Shown here: one piece after another, positions 27,117 to 36,411 of the stretch
Numbering within the stretch: the stretch's first letter is position 1
Layout of the letters: each line of letters begins with the position of its first letter
From: Mycobacterium sp. 852002-51971_SCH5477799-a
Lineage (GTDB): Bacteria > Actinomycetota > Actinomycetes > Mycobacteriales > Mycobacteriaceae
Reading direction: 5' to 3'
Length of the DNA stretch: 48,965 bases
Assembly (NCBI RefSeq): GCF_001667145.1
Contig: NZ_LZIF01000079.1
Location: 1-48,965 of the forward strand
Translations under genes and position numbers: made by a program
Notes under the pieces: generated by a model
Told to the model about the DNA's origin: nothing
Databases searched by the model: none
Seen by the model: the letters and a program-made list of their open reading frames with translations, nothing else

Positions 27117-29069
27117 ATGGCCATGAACGTCGCGCACAAGCTGATCAGCTCGCATCTGGAGTCCGGGGAGATGTCGCCGGGAGAAGAGATCGCGATCCGC
27201 ATCGATCAGACGCTGACCCAGGATGCGACCGGCACGCTGGTGATGCAGGAACTCGAGGCGCTCGGACTCGATCGCGCCCGCACCGAGGTGAGCGTGCAGT
27301 ATGTCGATCACAACCTGCTGCAGGGCGACGAGAAGAACGCCGAGGATCACGAATACCTGCGCACTGCGGCGCAGCGCTTCGGCCTGTGGTTCTCCAAGCC
27401 GGGCAACGGAGTCTCGCACCCAACCCACATGCAGCGCTTCGGCATCCCCGGCAAGACGATGGTGGGTTCCGACTCCCACACTCCGGCGGCCGGTTCGCTG
27501 GGCATGCTCGCGATCGGTGTCGGCGGTCTCGAGGTGGCGCTCGCGATTACCGGCCGGCCACTGCACATCCGGATGCCCGAGGTCTGGGGTGTGCGCCTCG
27601 ACGGCGAGCTGCCCCAGTGGTGTTCGGCCAAAGACGTGATCTTGGAGATGCTGCGCCGCCATGACGTCAAGGGCGGGGTGAACCGGATCATCGAGTATCA
27701 CGGTCCCGGCCTGGCGACGCTGACGGCGATGGACCGCCACGTCATCGCCAACATGGGAGCCGAACTCGGCGCCACGACGACGGTGTTTCCCAGCGACGAA
27801 GCCGTTCGCGAATTCCTGCGCGCCGAGGGACGCGAGGACGACTGGACGGAGCTGCTGGCCGACGACGACGCGGGCTACGACGTCGAGGACACGATCGACT
27901 TGTCGCAGATCGAGCCGCTCATCGCCAAACCGTCGTCACCGGGCAACGTGGTGCCGGTTCGCGAGGTGGCCGGCGAGGAGATCGCCCAGGCCGTGATCGG
28001 TTCGAGCGCCAACCCCGGCTTGCGCGATTTCGCGATCGCGGCCGCGATAGTGGCGGGACGCCAGACGGCCCCCCAAGTCAGCTTCGACATCAACCCGACG
28101 TCGCGCGAGATCCTGGCCGACCTGACCAAGATGGGCGCGACGCTGGATTTGGTAGTGGCCGGCGCACGCATCCACCAGGCCGGCTGCATGGGGTGCATCG
28201 GCATGGGCCAAGCCCCCGCGGTCGGTCGCAACTCGCTGCGCACGATGCCCCGCAACTTCCCCGGCCGGTCAGGCACCAAGGAGGACGCGGTCTGGCTGTG
28301 CTCGCCCGAGACCGCCGCGGCATCGGCGCTGACGGGAGTGATCACCGACCCGCGGGACTGGGCCAAAGAGGAGCAGATGGAGTACCCGAAACTCGTTCTG
28401 CCCGAGCGCAACTCCATCAACACCGCGATGCTGGTGCCTCCGCTCGACGCCGAGGAGGCACAGCGTGTCGAACCCGTGAAGGGGCCCAACATCTCCAGCC
28501 TGCCCGAATTGTCGCCGCTGCCGGACGAACTCGAGGCGCCGGTGCTGCTCAAGGTCGGTGACAACGTCTCCACCGACGAGATCTCGCCGGCCGGCGTGCA
28601 GGCCCTACCGCTACGGTCCAACATCCCGAAGCTCGCGATGTTCAGCTTCACCCGAATCGACGACTCCTACCCTGAGCGGGCGCAAAAGGCCGACGACAGT
28701 GGGCACGTCATCGTCGCCGGGGAGAACTACGGCCAAGGCTCATCGCGTGAGCATGCCGCGATCGCACCGCGTTATTTGGGGTTGCGCGTGGTCATCGCCA
28801 AGTCGTTCGCGCGCATCCACTGGCAAAACCTGGCCAACTATGGCATTTTGGCGCTCGAGTTCGAAAATCCCGACGACTACGACTCGATCGACCAAGACGA
28901 CACGCTTCGCTTCCAGAATCTGAACGCGATCGACAAAGAGGATGTCCTGCAGGTCGACAACGCCGGCAAGAAGTCGTCGTTCGCGGTGCGGCATCGACTC
29001 TCGCCGCGACAAGTCGAAGATGTGTTGGCCGGCGGCCTGATCCCGCGACTCAACCAAGAACGGGAGTGA
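27117..29069 (+). CDS. Short aconitase-family hydratase (Aquifex-type, TIGR01342-like)
   Basis: 650 residues from ATG 27117 (another ATG at 27123). Unlike the main ~940-residue mycobacterial aconitase, this is the short form. Domain features: SVQYVDHNLLQ, TMVGSDSHTPAAGSLGMLAI, a CxxC pair Cys357/Cys360 in AGCMGCIGMGQAP, and a swivel domain with GDNVSTDEISPAG and NYGQGSSREHAAI. Where classical aconitases have GSCTN (first cluster Cys), this protein has GSSAN (Ser297); Cys395 in WLCSPETAAA might replace it. It probably hydrates citrate or a related tricarboxylate, but homoaconitate-type or methylaconitate substrates cannot be excluded. A GC-rich hairpin ends two bases before its start. Confidence 0.85.
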   Translation: MAMNVAHKLISSHLESGEMSPGEEIAIRIDQTLTQDATGTLVMQELEALGLDRARTEVSVQYVDHNLLQGDEKNAEDHEYLRTAAQRFGLWFSKPGNGVSHPTHMQRFGIPGKTMVGSDSHTPAAGSLGMLAIGVGGLEVALAITGRPLHIRMPEVWGVRLDGELPQWCSAKDVILEMLRRHDVKGGVNRIIEYHGPGLATLTAMDRHVIANMGAELGATTTVFPSDEAVREFLRAEGREDDWTELLADDDAGYDVEDTIDLSQIEPLIAKPSSPGNVVPVREVAGEEIAQAVIGSSANPGLRDFAIAAAIVAGRQTAPQVSFDINPTSREILADLTKMGATLDLVVAGARIHQAGCMGCIGMGQAPAVGRNSLRTMPRNFPGRSGTKEDAVWLCSPETAAASALTGVITDPRDWAKEEQMEYPKLVLPERNSINTAMLVPPLDAEEAQRVEPVKGPNISSLPELSPLPDELEAPVLLKVGDNVSTDEISPAGVQALPLRSNIPKLAMFSFTRIDDSYPERAQKADDSGHVIVAGENYGQGSSREHAAIAPRYLGLRVVIAKSFARIHWQNLANYGILALEFENPDDYDSIDQDDTLRFQNLNAIDKEDVLQVDNAGKKSSFAVRHRLSPRQVEDVLAGGLIPRLNQERE

Positions 29070-29072
29070 CGT

Positions 29073-30203
29073 TTACAGATACGCCGTCTGGTTGACCAGC
29101 CGCACCGAAGACGCTCCGTCGGAATAGAACTCGGCGATGCTCAACGATGCCAGGTCGAGATGCAGGCGGTACAGGATGCCGGGGCCGGCGTCCAGCGCCT
29201 CGCGCAGCAGCATCTTGATGGGTGTCACGTGCGAGACCACCAGCACCGTCGTGCCCCGCTGCGTGGCGACGATCCGGTCACGGACCCTCGATACGCGATC
29301 GGCCACCGCGTCGAAGCTCTCCCCGCCCGGCGGTGCGGTGCTGGTGTCGCGCAGCCAGCGACCGTGCAGCTCGGGATCGCGCTCGGCGGCCTCGGCGAAC
29401 GTCAGCCCTTCCCAGGAACCGAAATCCGTTTCGATCAAGTCGTCATCGACGGTCACGTCCAGGCCCAGCGCCTTGGCCGCCGCCGCCGCGGTGTCATAAG
29501 CCCGTTGCAACGGCGAGGCGAAGACCGCCGAAATCCCTCCGCGCTGCGCCAGGTAACGCGCCGCCGCATCCGCCTGCCGCCGCCCCAGCTCGGTGAGCGC
29601 CGGGTTGCCCCGGCCCGAATAGCGGCGCTGCACCGACAACTCGGTCTGGCCGTGTCGCAGCAACAGCAGGCGGGTCGGAGTGCCGCGTGCGCCGGTCCAG
29701 CCGGGCGCCGACGGAGGCGGGACGGTCATGGGCGCTTCGGGCTTTTCCGCCGGGTCGGATTGTTCAGCCGGCCCGGGCTTTTCCGCCGCGTCGTCGACCT
29801 CGGCGGCGGCGTCCATCGCCTCGTTGGCCAACCGATCGGCGTGCGTGTTGCGCTCCCGTGGAATCCACGAGTAGCTGATGCTGGCGAACCGCCTGGCCCG
29901 GTTCCGGGCCTCGGCATGCAGCTCGATCAGGTCGGGGTGCTTGACTTTCCACCGACCGGACATCTGTTCCACCAGCAGCTTGGAATCCAGGTACACCGCA
30001 GCCTCGGTGGCGCCCAGGTTCAGGGCGTCGTCCAAACCAGCTATCAGGCCCCGGTATTCGGCGACGTTGTTGGTTGCCCGGCCGATCGCCTGCTTGGCCT
30101 CCGCCAGCACGGTCGCGCGGTCCGCCGTCCACACCACCGCACCGTATCCGGCCGGTCCGGGATTGCCGCGTGATCCGCCGTCGGCCTCGATGAGGACCTT
30201 CAC
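29073..30203 (-). CDS. Bifunctional RNase HI / histidine phosphatase (Rv2228c-like)
   Basis: 376 residues from GTG 30203. The N-terminal RNase HI domain (about 1-130) starts [20 protein letters not shown], with DGGSRGNPG as the first metal-binding Asp, plus NNVAEYRGLIAGL and YLDSKLLVEQMSGRWKVK. An acidic Pro/Glu/Ala linker (about 135-170) follows. The C-terminal histidine phosphatase domain has LLLLRHGQTELSVQRRYSGR. In M. tuberculosis the homologue has RNase H and alpha-ribazole phosphatase (CobC-type) activity, fitting the nearby cob genes. The start overlaps the stop of the zinc-ribbon gene (GTGA), part of a four-gene coupled chain. Confidence 0.94.
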   Translation of the reverse strand: MKVLIEADGGSRGNPGPAGYGAVVWTADRATVLAEAKQAIGRATNNVAEYRGLIAGLDDALNLGATEAAVYLDSKLLVEQMSGRWKVKHPDLIELHAEARNRARRFASISYSWIPRERNTHADRLANEAMDAAAEVDDAAEKPGPAEQSDPAEKPEAPMTVPPPSAPGWTGARGTPTRLLLLRHGQTELSVQRRYSGRGNPALTELGRRQADAAARYLAQRGGISAVFASPLQRAYDTAAAAAKALGLDVTVDDDLIETDFGSWEGLTFAEAAERDPELHGRWLRDTSTAPPGGESFDAVADRVSRVRDRIVATQRGTTVLVVSHVTPIKMLLREALDAGPGILYRLHLDLASLSIAEFYSDGASSVRLVNQTAYL

Positions 30204-30937
30204 TGATCGAAACCCCTGACCCGCAGCAGGATCGCGCCGCATTCGGGGCAACGCACCACATCGTCCTCGGCCGCCGCCGAGATGCGGGACAGCTCGCCGC
30301 GGTCGATCTCGAGCCGGCAGGCCCCGCACCGGCGCCCCATCAGCTGCCCGGCGCCCGCGCCTCCCCCGGCGCGCTGACGTTCGTAGAGGGCGGAAAGCGC
30401 CGGGTCCAGCTCGGCGCTCAGCGAGTCACGTCGCGAGGACTGAAGCTCGCGCGCCTCGCTGATCTCGGCGAGCGCGGCATCGAGAGCCTCGCGGGCGCTG
30501 GCCATCTCGGCCTCCAGTGACGTGAGGGTCTGCTGCTCGCCGTCCAGCTGGGATTGCAGCTCCTCGCGTTGTTCCATCACCTCCAGCAGCGAGTCCTCCA
30601 GGCTGGTTTGACGACGCTGCAGGGTCTCCAGCTCGTGCTGAAGATCCGACAGTTGCTTGGCGTCGGTCGCTCCCGACTGCAGCAGCGAGCGGTCGCGGTC
30701 TTCGCGCTGGCGCACCGTCTCGATCTCGGCCTCGAGCCGCGACGCCTGGGCGTCGATGTCTTCCACGGCGATGCGCAGGGTGGCCAACCGATCCCCGGCC
30801 GCCTCGAATTCCTTCTGCAACCGCTCGCAGGCCTGCTGTTCCGGCAGATGCGTGGCCCGGTGCGTGATCCGGGACAACTCGGCATCCAATTTCGACAATT
30901 CCAGCAACGAACGCTGTTGTGCCACTTCGGCTTTCAT
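30200..30937 (-). CDS. Coiled-coil zinc-ribbon protein (DUF164/Rv2229c-like)
   Basis: 245 residues from ATG 30937. A long coiled coil (about 5-175, for example [20 protein letters not shown]) is followed by a C-terminal zinc ribbon with [11 protein letters not shown] and [13 protein letters not shown] (four cysteines as CxxC pairs). This layout is seen in the zf-RING_7 family, thought to act in RNA or nucleic-acid processes; the exact job is unknown. Both ends overlap the neighbours by four bases, so it is translated together with NIF3 and the RNase H protein. Confidence 0.92.
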   Translation of the reverse strand: MKAEVAQQRSLLELSKLDAELSRITHRATHLPEQQACERLQKEFEAAGDRLATLRIAVEDIDAQASRLEAEIETVRQREDRDRSLLQSGATDAKQLSDLQHELETLQRRQTSLEDSLLEVMEQREELQSQLDGEQQTLTSLEAEMASAREALDAALAEISEARELQSSRRDSLSAELDPALSALYERQRAGGGAGAGQLMGRRCGACRLEIDRGELSRISAAAEDDVVRCPECGAILLRVRGFDQ

Positions 30938-32082
30938 GACCCATCCCCCTGGGACTTGTTGCGAACCTGCTCGACATTCCACGGATCGGTGCGAATCGAG
31001 CTCACCCGCACCGGGAGCTCGGCACCGAAACGCGACCGCAGCAGCCCGGCGGCCTGTTCACACCAAGGGAATTCACTTGCCCAATGTGCCACATCGATCA
31101 GAGCCACATCGGAGGCGCGGCGATGTTCGTCGGCCGGATGGTGGCGCAGGTCGGCCGTGACATAGGCCTGCACACCGGCACCGGCCGCCGCGGCCAGCAA
31201 CGAATCTCCGGCGCCGCCGCAGACGGCGACCCGCGACACCGGCGTATCGGGGTCGCCCGCCGCCCGCACTCCCCAGGATGTTCGCGGCAACGCTGCGCTG
31301 ACGCGGGAGACGAACTCGCGCAACGGTTCCGGGCGGGCCAATGTCGCGATACGGCCCAGCCCGGCGTCGCTGGGCGGCGCCACCAGCGCGAAGATGTCGA
31401 AGGCGGGCTCCTCGTACGGGTGGGCGGCGCGCATCGCCGCCAGCACCGCGGCACGGGATCGAGCGGGCGCGACGACCTCGAACCGGTCTTCGGCCACGCG
31501 CTCGACATTGCCGACGCTGCCCACCGCGGGTGAGGCGCCTTGGTGCGGCAGGAACTGCCCGATACCGCTGACGGTCCAGCTGCAGTGCGAATAGTCGCCG
31601 ATGTGGCCGGCGCCGGCCGCAAACACGGCCTCCCGCACCGCTTCCACGTTCTCGGCAGGCACGTAGACGACCCACTTGTCGAGGTCGGGCCCACCCGATG
31701 CCGGTTCGAGCACCGCCTCGACGCTAAGGCCCAGGGCCTCGGCCAGCGCATCGGAGACGCCCGGGCGGGCCGAGTCGGCATTGGTGTGCGCGGTGAACAG
31801 GGAACGCCCGGTCTTTATCAGCCGGTGCACCAGCGCGCCCTTGGGGGTGCTGGCCGCCACGGAATCCACGCCGCGCAACAGCAGCGGATGATGGGCCAGC
31901 AGCAGGCTCGCCCGGGGAACCTCGTCGACGACCGCCGGTGTCGCGTCGACCGCGACGGTCACCGAGTCCAGCTCGTCGTCGGGGTCGCCGCACACCAGGC
32001 CCACCGAATCCCACGATTCGGCAAGCCGCGGCGGGTAGGCCTCGTCGAGCAGCGCGATCACCTCGGCCAGCTTCACGCTCAC
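30934..32082 (-). CDS. NIF3 family protein (GTP cyclohydrolase I type 2 homologue, Rv2230c-like)
   Basis: 382 residues from GTG 32082, which overlaps the cobC stop; a longer frame exists but has no support. The metal-binding N-terminal part has [20 protein letters not shown] and [15 protein letters not shown]. The inserted PII-like domain covers about 125-230, with [19 protein letters not shown] and [15 protein letters not shown]. The C-terminal metal site is [20 protein letters not shown] and [11 protein letters not shown]. The homologue is well conserved across bacteria, and its catalytic activity remains unsettled despite the annotation. Confidence 0.92.
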   Translation of the reverse strand: MSVKLAEVIALLDEAYPPRLAESWDSVGLVCGDPDDELDSVTVAVDATPAVVDEVPRASLLLAHHPLLLRGVDSVAASTPKGALVHRLIKTGRSLFTAHTNADSARPGVSDALAEALGLSVEAVLEPASGGPDLDKWVVYVPAENVEAVREAVFAAGAGHIGDYSHCSWTVSGIGQFLPHQGASPAVGSVGNVERVAEDRFEVVAPARSRAAVLAAMRAAHPYEEPAFDIFALVAPPSDAGLGRIATLARPEPLREFVSRVSAALPRTSWGVRAAGDPDTPVSRVAVCGGAGDSLLAAAAGAGVQAYVTADLRHHPADEHRRASDVALIDVAHWASEFPWCEQAAGLLRSRFGAELPVRVSSIRTDPWNVEQVRNKSQGDGS

Positions 32083-33131
32083 CGCTGCCCCCCGATGCCC
32101 TCCGGCGTGACCGCCTCCGAAATCGCCTGTACCAGTCGCGGCCACTCGGGGCGCACCGCGGCCCGCAGGTATCGCTCGTCCAAGCCGACGAACGTATCAC
32201 AGCGGCGGACGGCAATCCCCCTGTCATGCAGTCTTTTTCGTAGCCGGACCGCGTCCGGTGCGCGAAACAGCACGAACGGAGCCCGGCCGTCGACCACCTC
32301 GGCGCCCACCGACGTCAGGCCGGCTACCATCTCGGCGCGCAGCCGGGTCAATCGACTCGCCCCGGCGGCCGCGTCGGCGACGGCCCGCCGACCGCAGCAC
32401 TGCGCGATGGCCGTCAGCTGCAGCGTCCCCACCGGCCAGTGCGCCCGCTGCGCGCTCAGCCGCGCCAACACCTGCGGGGCGGCCAGCGCGTAGCCCACCC
32501 GCAACCCGGCCAGTGCCCACGTCTTGGTCAAACTGCGCAGCACCAGCACGTCGGGCAGCGCGTCGCCGGCCAACGATTGCGGCTCACCGGGAATCGAGTC
32601 GGCGAAGGCCTCGTCGACCACCAGGATCCGCCCGGGCCGGCGCAACGCCAGCAGTTGTTCGCGGGTGTGCAGCACCGAGGTGGGGTTGGTCGGATTACCC
32701 ACCACGACGAGGTCGGCGTCGTCGGGGACGGTGGCACCGGCCAGGCCGAACGGCGGCTCCAGCACGACGTGGTGCACCGGCACCCCGGCCGCGGTCAGCG
32801 CGACGGCCGGCTCGGTGAACGCCGGCGCGATGATCACCGCCCGCTGCGGCCGCAGGTTGGCCAGCAGGGCGAACGCCTCGGCCACGCCGGCCAGCGGCAG
32901 CACCTCGTCACGGGTCCGGCCGTGCCGCTCGGCGACCGCGTCCTGCGCCCGGTGGACGTCGTCGAGGCTCGGGTAGCGCGCCAGGTCGGGTAGTCGCTCG
33001 GCCAGCCGTCGCAGCAGCCATTCCGGCGGTCTGCCGTGCCGGACGTTGACGGCGAAATCCAGCATCCCGGGCGCGACGGCCTGATCACCGTGGTAGCGCG
33101 CCGCAGGCGGGCTCAGGTTCAGACTCGCCAT
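32079..33131 (-). CDS. cobC: Aminotransferase-like CobC/CobD (threonine-phosphate decarboxylase type)
   Basis: 350 residues from ATG 33131 ([19 protein letters not shown]); the open frame extends upstream, but that region overlaps the divergent ptkA. A fold type I PLP enzyme: [46 protein letters not shown] and the cofactor lysine in [16 protein letters not shown]. By homology to CobC/CobD it may make the aminopropanol arm of cobalamin; cobD lies 2 kb away. The reaction is inferred from family and neighbours. It leads the coupled minus-strand chain. Confidence 0.9.
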   Translation of the reverse strand: MASLNLSPPAARYHGDQAVAPGMLDFAVNVRHGRPPEWLLRRLAERLPDLARYPSLDDVHRAQDAVAERHGRTRDEVLPLAGVAEAFALLANLRPQRAVIIAPAFTEPAVALTAAGVPVHHVVLEPPFGLAGATVPDDADLVVVGNPTNPTSVLHTREQLLALRRPGRILVVDEAFADSIPGEPQSLAGDALPDVLVLRSLTKTWALAGLRVGYALAAPQVLARLSAQRAHWPVGTLQLTAIAQCCGRRAVADAAAGASRLTRLRAEMVAGLTSVGAEVVDGRAPFVLFRAPDAVRLRKRLHDRGIAVRRCDTFVGLDERYLRAAVRPEWPRLVQAISEAVTPEGIGGQR

Positions 33132-33222
33132 CCGTGAAACACTAGTGCGCCGGGCCGACCGCCCGGGGATGCATCGGGCAACACCGTCACACCCGGCCAC
33201 ACCCATCGAGGACAATGGTGCG

Positions 33223-33939
33223 GTGACAGGCACAAGGCCGGCCGATTGCCAGGCCCCCGGCGACGCCACCTCCCCCGGTGCGGTGCAGCTGGTGATCTTC
33301 GATCTCGACGGCACGCTGACCGACTCCGCGGAAGGGATCGTCGCCAGCTTTTTGCATGCGCTCAACCACATCGGCGCCCCGGTGCCGCCCGGCGATCTCG
33401 TCGCTCAGATCGTCGGCCCGCCGATGGACGACACCTTCCGCGCCATGGAACTCGGCGACAATGCCGAGGAGGCCATCGCCGCCTTCCGCGCCGAGTACGG
33501 CGCCCGGGGCTGGGCGATGAACGCGCTCTTCGACGGGATCGAGACACTGCTGGTGGATCTGCGCGCCGCCGGCGTCCGGCTGGCGGTCGCCACCTCCAAG
33601 CTGGAGCCCACGGCGCGGCGCATCCTCGCTCATTTCGGGCTTGACCAGCACTTCGAGGTCATCGCCGGCGCGAGCCCCGACGGTTCGCGCAAGACCAAGG
33701 TCGAGGTGCTGGCCCATGCCCTGTCGCAGTTGGAGCCCCTGCCCGAGCGGGTGCTGATGGTCGGTGACCGCAGCCACGACGTGCACGGTGCGGCCGCCCA
33801 CGGCATCGACACCGTGGTGGTCGGCTGGGGCTACGGCAAGGCCGACTTCCCGGATCGCGCAGCCGGGCGCGACACGGCCGCGCCCGGCGTGACGCACGCC
33901 TCGACCATCGACGAGCTGCGGAGGACGCTGGGTGTCTAG
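33223..33939 (+). CDS. ptkA: HAD-superfamily protein PtkA (protein tyrosine kinase)
   Basis: 238 residues from GTG 33223, preferred over the longer frame, which overlaps the divergent cobC. HAD motifs are all visible: motif I FDLDGTLTDSAEG, motif II AVATSK, motif III lysine in SRKTKVEVLAHAL and motif IV MVGDRSHDVHGAAAHGIDTV. The fold is that of a phosphoglycolate phosphatase, but the M. tuberculosis orthologue (Rv2232) was described as a tyrosine kinase that phosphorylates PtpA. It overlaps ptpA by eight bases. Function rests on orthology and gene order. Confidence 0.88.
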   Translation: MTGTRPADCQAPGDATSPGAVQLVIFDLDGTLTDSAEGIVASFLHALNHIGAPVPPGDLVAQIVGPPMDDTFRAMELGDNAEEAIAAFRAEYGARGWAMNALFDGIETLLVDLRAAGVRLAVATSKLEPTARRILAHFGLDQHFEVIAGASPDGSRKTKVEVLAHALSQLEPLPERVLMVGDRSHDVHGAAAHGIDTVVVGWGYGKADFPDRAAGRDTAAPGVTHASTIDELRRTLGV

Positions 33940-34429
33940 TCGCGAGGCGCTGCACGTCACGTTCGTGTGCACCGGCAACATCTGCCGGTCGGTGATGGCC
34001 GAGAAGATGTTCGCCGACCAGCTGCGCCGCCGGGGCCTGGCCGACGCGGTGCGGGTGAGCAGCGCCGGCACCGGCAATTGGCATGTCGGCGAGTGCGCCG
34101 ACGAGCGGGCCGCCGGCGTGCTGCGCGCCCACGGCTACGCGTGCGAGCACCGCGCCGCACAGGTCGGCGCCGAACATTTGGGGGCCGATCTGGTGGTGGC
34201 CCTGGACCGCAACCACGCCCGGATGCTGCGGCAGCTGGGCGCCGACGAGGAGCGCGTCCGGATGCTGCGGTCCTTCGATCCGCGCACCGGCGCCCACACC
34301 CCCGACGTCGACGACCCCTACTACGGCGACACCGAAGACTTTGAACGCGTTTACGCCGTCATCGACGCGGCGCTGCCGGGTCTACACGACTGGGTCGACG
34401 AACGGCTCGCGCAGAACGGATCCACTTGA
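33932..34429 (+). CDS. ptpA: Low-molecular-weight protein tyrosine phosphatase
   Basis: 165 residues from GTG 33932. The catalytic P-loop C-x5-R is CTGNICRS (Cys13, Arg19) and the acid loop is DVDDPYYGD, whose two tyrosines are the PtkA phosphorylation sites reported for the M. tuberculosis enzyme. PtpA is secreted into macrophages by M. tuberculosis and blocks phagosome acidification; there is no signal peptide. The gene overlaps ptkA by eight bases and the following gene by one, so the three are one translational unit. Confidence 0.96.
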   Translation: MSSREALHVTFVCTGNICRSVMAEKMFADQLRRRGLADAVRVSSAGTGNWHVGECADERAAGVLRAHGYACEHRAAQVGAEHLGADLVVALDRNHARMLRQLGADEERVRMLRSFDPRTGAHTPDVDDPYYGDTEDFERVYAVIDAALPGLHDWVDERLAQNGST

Positions 34430-35271
34430 TGCGCCGGCTGCCCTTTCTGCTGCGCCCGGGCTGGATCGTGCTGGCACTGGTGGTCGTCGCCTTCGCATAC
34501 CTGTGCTTCACGGTGCTCGCGCCGTGGCAGCTGGGCAAGCACAGCAGGACGTCGCAGGAGAACCGCCAGATCGAATCTTCGCTGAATACCGCGCCGGTTC
34601 CGCTGAAAACGCTACTGCCGCAGCAGAATTCAGCGGCGCCCGGCGCGCAGTGGCGCCAGGTCACCGCAACCGGACACTATCTGCCGGACGTGCAGGTGCT
34701 GGCCCGGTTGCGGGTGATCGACTCGAAGCCGGCATTCGAGGTGCTGGCGCCCTTTGTGGTCGACGGCGGGCCGACCGTCCTGGTCGACCGCGGCTACGTG
34801 CGCCCCCTGGAGGGGTCTCACGTCCCGCCGATCCCCCGCCCACCGGCGCAAACGGTGACCATCACGGCGCGGCTGCGCAACTCCGAAACCGCAGCGGCCA
34901 ACAAGGATCCCTTCGTGGGAGACGGTGTGCAGCAGGTGTATTCGATCGACACCAAACAGGTCGCGGTGCTGACCAAGACCCCCCTGGCCGGGTCTTACCT
35001 GCAATTGATCGACGGTCAGCCCGGCGGGCTCGGTGTGGTCGGCGTGCCGCAGCTGGACGCCGGCCCGTTCCTGTCCTACGGCATCCAATGGATAGCGTTC
35101 GGCATCCTCGCCCCCATCGGGTTGGGCTATTTCGCCTACTCGGAGATCCGCGCCCGCCGACAGGAGAAGCAACACCGGCAGTCGCCCGCCGCGGCACCCA
35201 CGCCCGAAGCGCCCGAGGCGCCGCAGTCCGTCGAGGCCAAACTCGCCGACCGCTACGGTCGCCGGCGGTAA
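34429..35271 (+). CDS. SURF1-family membrane protein (Rv2235-like)
   Basis: 280 residues. ATG 34429 is chosen over an in-frame TTG one codon upstream; it overlaps the ptpA stop by one base. Two membrane helices bracket a periplasmic domain: WIVLALVVVAFAYLCFTVLA near the N-terminus and YGIQWIAFGILAPIGLGYFA near residue 225. SURF1 features are PWQLGKHSRTSQENRQIE, WRQVTATGHYL, VLVDRGYV and the terminal GIQWIAF. SURF1 proteins help assemble haem-copper cytochrome oxidase. The 3' end overlaps the convergent cobD by 19 bp. Confidence 0.9.
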   Translation: MRRLPFLLRPGWIVLALVVVAFAYLCFTVLAPWQLGKHSRTSQENRQIESSLNTAPVPLKTLLPQQNSAAPGAQWRQVTATGHYLPDVQVLARLRVIDSKPAFEVLAPFVVDGGPTVLVDRGYVRPLEGSHVPPIPRPPAQTVTITARLRNSETAAANKDPFVGDGVQQVYSIDTKQVAVLTKTPLAGSYLQLIDGQPGGLGVVGVPQLDAGPFLSYGIQWIAFGILAPIGLGYFAYSEIRARRQEKQHRQSPAAAPTPEAPEAPQSVEAKLADRYGRRR

Positions 35272-36209
35272 CCCGACAGGTACGTCAACAGTCCGGCCGA
35301 CACCGCGGCACCCGCTTGCACCAGCAACGACAACGTCACCGCGCGCCGCAGGTCGGTCACCGTCGGCGCCCGGCCATCGCCGAGCGTGGGCCGGATCTGC
35401 AGCCCGTGGCGGTATTGCGTGGGACCGCCCAGGCGCACGCCCAGCGCCCCGGCGAAGGCCGCCTCGACGACGCCGGCGTTGGGGCTGGGGTGACGGGCGG
35501 CGTCGCGGCGCCAGGCACGTGCCGCACCCGCCGATGATCCGCCGACCACCGGCGCCAGCAGCACCACCAGCGACGCCGTCACCCGCGCGGCCAGGAAGTT
35601 GGCGACGTCATCCAATCTCGCTGCGGCCCAGCCGAAACGGAGATAGCGCGGCGAGCGATAACCGACCATCGAGTCCAGGGTGTTGATGCCGCGATACACC
35701 AGGACCGCGGGTACGCCGCCGGCCGCCGCGCACAGCAGCGGTGCCACCTGGGCGTCGGAGGTGTTCTCGGCGATCGATTCCAGCGAAGCGCGCGTCAGGC
35801 CCGCGCGGTCCAGCGCCGCCGGGTCACGCCCGCACAATGACGGCAGCAGCGCGCGGGCGGCCTCGACGTCACCGCGTTCCAGCCGCTGCGACATGTCCAG
35901 GCCGGTGCGGGCCAACGAGGTTCCGCCCAGCGCCACCCAGGTGGCCGCCGCGGTCGCCGCGATCGACCCCACCCGGCCACGGCGCGCGGCGGCCTGTTGC
36001 ACCGCCAGGCCGAGCAGGCCCACCGCCCCGATCAGCGCGCCGGCGTGGACCGCGCCGGCGATCCGGCTGTCGCGGTAGGTCACGTTCTCCAGCGCGGCGG
36101 CGGTTCGGCCGAAGAGCGCGACGGGATGGCCCCGTCGCGGGTCGCCCATCGCGCGGTCGGCCAGGTAGCCGATCGCCACGCCCACGATCCGGGTCTGCCT
36201 CGCAACCAC
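35253..36209 (-). CDS. cobD: Adenosylcobinamide-phosphate synthase (CobD/CbiB)
   Basis: 318 residues from GTG 36209. A multi-helix membrane protein with family motifs GYLADRAMGDPRRGHPVALF, GLDMSQRLERGDVEAARALL, RASLESIAENTSDAQVAPLL, YRGINTLDSMVGYRSPRYLR and HPSPNAGVVEAAFAGALGV. It joins aminopropanol phosphate to adenosylcobyric acid in cobalamin synthesis, the step that would use the product of cobC. The 3' end overlaps the SURF1 gene on the other strand. Confidence 0.94.
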   Translation of the reverse strand: MVARQTRIVGVAIGYLADRAMGDPRRGHPVALFGRTAAALENVTYRDSRIAGAVHAGALIGAVGLLGLAVQQAAARRGRVGSIAATAAATWVALGGTSLARTGLDMSQRLERGDVEAARALLPSLCGRDPAALDRAGLTRASLESIAENTSDAQVAPLLCAAAGGVPAVLVYRGINTLDSMVGYRSPRYLRFGWAAARLDDVANFLAARVTASLVVLLAPVVGGSSAGAARAWRRDAARHPSPNAGVVEAAFAGALGVRLGGPTQYRHGLQIRPTLGDGRAPTVTDLRRAVTLSLLVQAGAAVSAGLLTYLSGYRRRP

Positions 36210-36260
36210 CTCGGCAGCGTCTCACACCGGGCGTCGCGCCCCCCTCGACGAGGCGACCGC

Positions 36261-36317
36261 CACGATCACGACGACGATGACCAGCACGATCAGGACGACG
36301 ATGACCAGCACGATCAG
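36261..36317. repeat. Short tandem repeat encoding a hydrophobic stretch
   Basis: A 24-bp unit occurs twice in perfect tandem (36270-36293 and 36294-36317), and the last bases of the unit recur once more just upstream (36261-36269). Read on the minus strand, the repeat lies in an open frame ending at 36222 and codes for a Val/Ile/Leu stretch (LAVLIVLVIVV, LIVLVIVVV) of membrane-helix length. No ATG precedes that frame closely; a GTG start would give about 68 residues overlapping the start of the next gene antisense. Whether it is a real small membrane protein is open. Confidence 0.55.
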
Positions 36318-36411
36318 GACGGCCAGCGTCCACCGCAGCCCGTAGCCATTGATCGTGCCGATCCGGCGATGGTCTACTCGAAGGCATGAGGCCCAGCAGG
36401 CAAGGTCGGCG

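Noticed and set aside
34083..35537. 484-codon plus-strand frame across ptpA and the SURF1 gene
   Set aside because: It is out of frame with both real genes and even enters cobD antisense.
32079..36209. Cobalamin riboswitch near cobC or cobD
   Set aside because: No B12-box-like conserved stretch was found upstream of either gene; leaders are too short or overlap coding sequence.
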